Assembly (NCBI GenBank): GCA_021613335.1
Contig: JAJTWR010000236.1
Location: forward strand, 2,645,001 to 2,709,000
Length of the DNA: 64,000 nt
Direction: 5' to 3'
DNA from: Whitmania pigra
Taxonomy: Eukaryota > Annelida > Clitellata > Hirudinida > Haemopidae
The position numbers and the translations under genes were made by a program. How positions within the stretch are numbered: the stretch's first letter is position 1; each line of letters starts with the position of its first letter. Below are positions 59,048 through 64,000 of the stretch, one piece after another. The notes below the pieces were generated by a model that was not told where the DNA came from, searched no databases, and saw only the letters and a program-made list of their open reading frames with translations.

Positions 59048-59795
59048 ACCTCATTAAATTCATTCAAGGCCGTTTGTCAACGTGGTTACAGTAATTCTAC
59101 TGGTAATTCATTGCACAATGTCTCGAGACATTTTTTGGGAGTTGCTGAAGAATTTCCAATATTTCGTTGGCGCTTATGCCTAATGACGTATGAATAATGA
59201 ATGAGCATGATTGGTTAATTAGCATAATCACCCGGCTGATTGGTTATGCGTATAATAATTACTAGGCAATCAATTATTCATGGACGTTCGTTTCAGACCA
59301 TTCTACACCAGTTCCAAGTCCCAGTCGTCCACTTATTACAATGCTCCCTCGACTCTCAGCAAGTTAGACGATGATGACGATGATGATGATGCTTATGACG
59401 GTGGTGATAATGATAATGATGATCAGTTGTCATTAATAATAATAATTAAAATATTATGATTATAATAATTACATAGTCATCTTCATCAATGATCATTACA
59501 ATTCATTTTTGGAAAGGCAACCCGAGAGAAATATTCACTCCGTGTGCACATTAGTGTTGTTGTATCGTAGTTGTTGTAATGCTAACCAAATATATTTGTA
59601 TAACCATCATCATCATCATTACCATCATCATTATCATCATCGTCGTCGTCGTCTTCATCTTCTCCATGACAGTTTCAGAGCCTGTTGCGACAAGAGTCAT
59701 TACAGTTCCAACGGACAGAAGGACGAGGGAGATGTGTACGGACGATTGGTGGATTTTCAACCCATCACCAGGGTGCGTTGGTCATGATGACGATT

Positions 59796-59828
<33 letters not shown>

Positions 59829-59976
59829 GCAGTGGGGAGGATAACCATTTACATGGTTAAATGTTGATTGTGATTGAACTGTTGAACCCGATTGCCCTGG
59901 TGTCTTTTGCAGTGGAAATTTAGACTGGTTGCCATATTCATCCTTCGTCATCATCATCATCATCATCATCATCACC

Positions 59977-60017
<41 letters not shown>

Positions 60018-60517
60018 AGGAACCAGTGGTCCTCTCTAAGAGAGAGAAGTGTGTCTTGGAGCTTGTCACCACTGAGAGAAACTTCACGGATGCCCTGCAG
60101 ATGATTAAAGAGGTTAGTCATCCTAATCATCGTCATCATCATCATCGTCATCGTCATCATCATCATCATCATCTCCATCATCACAATCTGTATCATAGCC
60201 ACTGCAGCCATGATAGTCATCGTCACCTGTTCATCGAGTTTGTTCTCCTAAGTCTGTAATTAAATTTTTGATGTTTTTGAGTTTTTTGGTGAATCTTTTG
60301 TGCCTGGCTGAATGATTTGGATAAGATTGTTTTGTTGGATGAATGGGTGAATGGGTGAATGGTTTGGATGTCGTTGGGATGAACAACTGAGAGGTCAGGA
60401 GGATGACATGCATGGCAGGTGTTTGTCGTTGAATATTCATAAGTCGAATCTCATGCACTGTTGTCACGTGCTGAATAACCAATTAACCCTATAGGGGGGG
60501 GGGAATCTTATGCCTTG

Positions 60518-60553
<36 letters not shown>

Positions 60554-62664
60554 ACATCAACAACATCATCATCATCACTGTGATCATCATCATCCCCAAT
60601 GCGATCATGAATAAAATTGTTATTGTTGTTGTTGTTGTTCACAGTTTTTCATGAAACCTCTCAAAGAGATATTACCTCAGAAGGATTACGACACCATATT
60701 TCTCGGAATTGAGGTGAATTTGTTTTCAATTATTAATTGAATGGGCATTTATTATTTATTATTTTGCATTTAAATTGCCTATAAAAGTGATATTATTGAT
60801 GCTAAAATATTAACGATTAAAGCTATTTTTTAAAAGTTGTTTTCTCATAATAACGTAACAATAAATATTGTCATAAATAAAACTTCTTGTAAATATTATC
60901 ATTATTATTATTTTTTTTTTAAATTTTAATTATAAAATTATAAACTAAGTTTTATTATTTTATAATAACAATGATAATAATAATTATTATTAACTTATTA
61001 TTATTATAATTTTTATTGTCATTTTATAATTATTATTAACTTATTATTATTATTATTATAATTATTATTGTCATTATCATTATTAATATTGTTACCATCT
61101 CGAACAGCACCTGCACACAGTCCACAGTGGCTTCTACGAAGACCTGAAGAAAGCCCACCAGAACTCGATGTGCGAGGAACGCTACTCGACCTCGACGCTC
61201 ACCATCCCCGACTGCTTCATCACCTGGAAGGAAAGGTTCCTCATCTACGGAGAGTACTGCTCCAACCTGCCCAAAGGTCAAAACATGCTCGACGACCTTT
61301 GCGCTGCCGATCCCTCGGTGGGCAAAAAGATCGAGGTGAGGGAACGTTCGCGCTTCGACGCGGTCGGACTTTCGGCTCGCGTCGCGTTTATGATTGTATT
61401 AATGATATTAACGATTAATTATATTAATGATACCGGCGTCCTCGGTAGTTTGGCGATAATTTTATTAATTTATTCGTGCGACGTCCAGGACAGCCAGATG
61501 GAAGCCAACGAAGGACGATTCAAACTGAGGGACCTGCTCTCAGTACCCATGCAGAGGGTGCTCAAGTATCACCTCTTTCTCAAGGTAAGTGGAGGTTAAT
61601 TTATTATAATGAGTTCATATTATAATGAAGCCATATTTTCTTGATTGTTATGTGGAATAATCCATTATCATCATCATCATCCCAGGAGTTGATAAAGAAC
61701 ACAGATAAGAACCATCCTGAACTAAAGAGCCTGGAGAGGGCACTTGATGAAATACAGGTATATCATCATCATCATTATCATCATGGTCGTCGTCATCATC
61801 ATCATCATCATCATATTGTTAATATTTATTAAATCTATTCCAGGACCTCTCATTGTATGTTAATGAAGTCAAGAGGGACAATGAGGCTCTGTTGCTATTG
61901 GAGGAAATTGAACACAGGTGAGCAACGAATAATACATCTATGGCCAATGAACGTGTTCTGCATTAATTATGTTAATGAACATTTATTTGTAGCATCACTG
62001 GATACCAAATGGTGAGCTGCAGTAGTGGTTGATTGGTTAAGCGTAATTGAATATTAAATAGGCGAATAATTGATTGATTGATTGATTTCAATCCAGCCCG
62101 AAAACATGTCCCTCAAAGACTACGGAAAGTTGCTGATGGACGGAGAACTGAAACTGAAAGCCCACTCTGACTACAAAACAAAAAATAGGTGCCCCTCTTC
62201 TCATTGGATATGAGCCCTTGTGGGAGGAGCTATGATTGTATAATGCCAATGGATGGGATGATGCTGGAATTTCAGCACGTTTACATCATGCTGTATAAAC
62301 AAAAAATTAAAATTTGCATATTTATTGATGAATTGTTGTTATTGAGTTACATTTATGTGAGTGGAATTGTATTTTAATATTCATGCCATCGTCAGATACG
62401 TGTTCCTATTTGACAAGGCTCTTCTGCTGTGTAAGATCAAGGTCGGTTAAATTGTTTATTATAATTGATTATGATATAATTAGTGATTATACTATTTAAT
62501 AATATTGATTATTATTATTACTTAACTTCTTAATCAGGGTGTGTTGTACAGCTTCAAAAATGCATTGGCTGTGTCTTCATTTGAGGTCGAAGACGTCAAC
62601 ATCAAGGAGAAGGAAAGAGTTAGACGATGATGATGATGATGATTATTATTATTATTATTGTTAT

Positions 62665-62697
<33 letters not shown>

Positions 62698-63635
62698 AAT
62701 CAGTATAACTATTGCTATTATTATCATTATTATGCCAGAAACAAGGTCATGTCATTATAAAGTGATGTAAATAATTGCTCGATTTGATAAAAAAAATTAA
62801 AGAAAGATAATTATAAGATAAAAGTGTAATTATATTTTTTTCGTAATCGTGCAGATGAAAATGTAATTACAAAACAATTATATTCAATTTAATTTAATTG
62901 TCGCCTCGAATAACTTTCTCCAAGTCTGTCTAGTTTTGTTAATGTTTTAATTTATTTTTAGAAATTTATAATTACACTCAATTTAATTTAATTTAATTCT
63001 CGCCTCGAATAATTTTCTCCCGAGTCTGTCCGGCTTTGTTGACGTTTTAATTTATTTTTAGAACTTCGGTTTCACTTTCATCCTCGGCGAGAAGAACCGG
63101 GAGAATGCGTACACCATCGGTTGCAAGACCATCGAACTGAGGAACAAGTGGATCGAGGCCATCAGGAAGGCACAGTCAGTATTATCATCATCATCATCGT
63201 CGTCGTCGTCATCATCATCATCTTCAGTACCCATGATGATCATCATCATCATCAGTACCCATGATCGTCTTCGTCATCATCGTCGTCGTCGTTATCATTA
63301 TTGTCGTCGTCAGTATCATCATCATTGTCAAGACATTGTCATCTTAATTGTATCATGGATGTTGTTATTATCGTTGAGTCGGTTAATCTAATAGTCGTTG
63401 TCGGCAGTCTTACGACGATATAATTTGTAATCCTTACTAATAATAATAATAGTAACAGATTATGCTATTTGTAATGAATTTCATTATTACTATTATTGTT
63501 ATTATTAATTATTATTATTACATAACTAATTAGGGACAACTTCAGTCCTCCTCATGCACAGAACCAGCTGCACGACTTTCAAATGACCAGTTTCTCGGAA
63601 CCAACCATCTGCGACGTGTGTCGGAAGCTGCTCAG
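53829..63635 (+). CDS. VAV: Vav-family Rho/Rac guanine nucleotide exchange factor (partial)
   Basis: Cytoplasmic exchange factor acting downstream of tyrosine kinases. Seventeen exons: 53829-54041, 55098-55214, 58101-58159, 59297-59362, 59673-59772, 60020-60112, 60645-60713, 61108-61335, 61489-61584, 61686-61757, 61844-61917, 61993-62011, 62097-62188, 62396-62441, 62538-62618, 63062-63174, 63534-63635. Phases agree throughout, giving about 546 residues. In order: calponin-homology domain (1-110, [13 protein letters not shown]), acidic/tyrosine linker (about 130-185, EGDVYGRL), DH domain (about 195-400, [14 protein letters not shown]), PH domain (about 405-515), and the start of the C1 zinc finger ([17 protein letters not shown]). 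The rest of C1 and the SH3-SH2-SH3 part must lie beyond the right edge. Start chosen at the only ATG in frame with the CH domain. CH-DH-PH-C1 order is diagnostic of Vav. Confidence 0.93.
55380..55470. repeat. GTC/CAT microsatellite in VAV intron 2
   Basis: GTC then ATC triplets, preceded by a GTTGTT tract at 55255-55330. Intronic. Confidence 0.9.
55550..55882. repeat. (AAT)n / (AAC) microsatellite in VAV intron 2
   Basis: About 330 bp of AAT triplets with regular AAC interruptions. Confidence 0.95.
56403..56605. repeat. (GGAT)n minisatellite in VAV intron 2
   Basis: ATGGATGGATGG runs alternate with ATGAATATATGA, giving a higher-order unit of about 28-40 bp repeated five times. Confidence 0.95.
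56695..57095. repeat. 54-60 bp CAT/CGT higher-order minisatellite in VAV intron 2
   Basis: Seven to eight copies of a unit containing CATCACCATCGTCCTCGT, CATCAGCATCATC and TTCGTCATCATC. Because the unit is a multiple of three it is open in five frames, most strikingly as an Asp/Glu-rich frame on the minus strand. No splice or domain signal supports coding use. Confidence 0.9.
57240..58500. repeat. Scattered CAT/GAT and CATC tracts around VAV exon 3
   Basis: Short trinucleotide and tetranucleotide runs at 57255-57340, 57640-57735 (CATCCATGCATC), 57810-57890, 58165-58275 and 58398-58470 flank the 59-nt exon 58101-58159. Confidence 0.85.
58560..60605. repeat. Microsatellite clusters in VAV introns 3-6
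   Basis: CAT runs at 58570-58682, ATT runs at 58795-58940, and further CAT/GAT runs at 59010-59047, 59605-59660, 59785-59828, 59945-60018, 60120-60185 and 60518-60575. The 59945-60018 run abuts the acceptor of exon 60020-60112, so the polypyrimidine region there is made of CAT repeats. Confidence 0.9.
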
Positions 63636-64000
63636 GTGAGTTAATTATTAATTAAAGATTATTAATTATTAATTAAATATTATTAATTTGTAATTGAAGA
63701 TTATTAATTATTAATTAAAGATTGTTAAGTATTAAGCATAAATTCATCTGGCCTTAATACATTAATAACTCATCACAATTGCATATAATAATAAGTAATA
63801 GATATAATAATAATAATAAAAATATTACATAATAATAACATAAACAACATGTAACATGCCAATTATTAAACCTCAGGAGACATAAATGCAGATGAATCTT
63901 TCAATGTTGACACAAACTTGTTTAAATTGTTTTTAAATTTTAAAAAAATTTTTTAAATTTTTACACTTCAAACAAACTCTTGCGAGAACTTCACAAACGG
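63636..64000 (+). other. VAV: VAV intron at the right edge
   Basis: AT-rich intron after the GTGAGT donor of the exon ending at 63635. It contains ATTAATTATTAATTAA-type low complexity and no recognisable next exon. Confidence 0.6.

Noticed and set aside
59913..59960. Candidate extra VAV exon after TTTTGCAG
   Set aside because: The frame runs straight into CAT repeats and has no match to Vav; exons 59673-59772 and 60020-60112 already join in phase.

Overview
The window is nuclear DNA of an intron-rich, AT-rich invertebrate. It has spliced genes with GT-AG introns of about 70 bp to 3 kb, very abundant (AAT)n and (CAT)n microsatellites, a remnant of a non-LTR reverse transcriptase and a tRNA-derived SINE. 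The gene set is metazoan: HSPA5/BiP, INTS5, VAV, and a polypeptide GalNAc-transferase. The overall look suggests a lophotrochozoan, possibly an annelid or leech; this is an impression, not a proof.

Left 26.8 kb, minus strand: one giant gene. A signal-peptide exon (26616-26757) is followed by five exons that encode two von Willebrand A domains. After these come at least 79 consecutive small exons, each encoding one six-cysteine module of about 32-39 residues. All 79 are flanked by phase-1 introns and nearly all are 90-117 nt multiples of three. The array runs off the left edge. Units between 16.3 and 21.3 kb are recently duplicated, near-identical and partly chimeric; a patch at 17.6-18.6 kb carries many 1-nt indels.

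26.8-37.3 kb: about 5 kb of unassigned DNA with a reverse transcriptase remnant, then a smaller minus-strand paralogue (32220-37186). It starts with a duplicate of the same signal-peptide exon, in which the original ATG has become ATA. It lacks the vWA exons and mixes intact modules with pseudo-exons carrying stops.

37.3-64 kb: conserved housekeeping and signalling genes. In order they are a divergent GalNAc-transferase (+, 38854-41837), HSPA5/BiP with a C-terminal KDEL (-, 42987-45425), INTS5 (+, 46483-52930, 20 exons, about 932 aa) and VAV (+, from 53829, CH-DH-PH and the start of C1, continuing past the right edge). HSPA5 and INTS5 are head to head across about 1.06 kb that holds ERSE-like and UPRE-like motifs. 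The introns of VAV are filled with simple repeats.

The ECM-like array genes are unrelated in function to the right-hand genes. Within the left part, the two array genes are a tandem pair that probably makes secreted, disulfide-rich, repetitive proteins.
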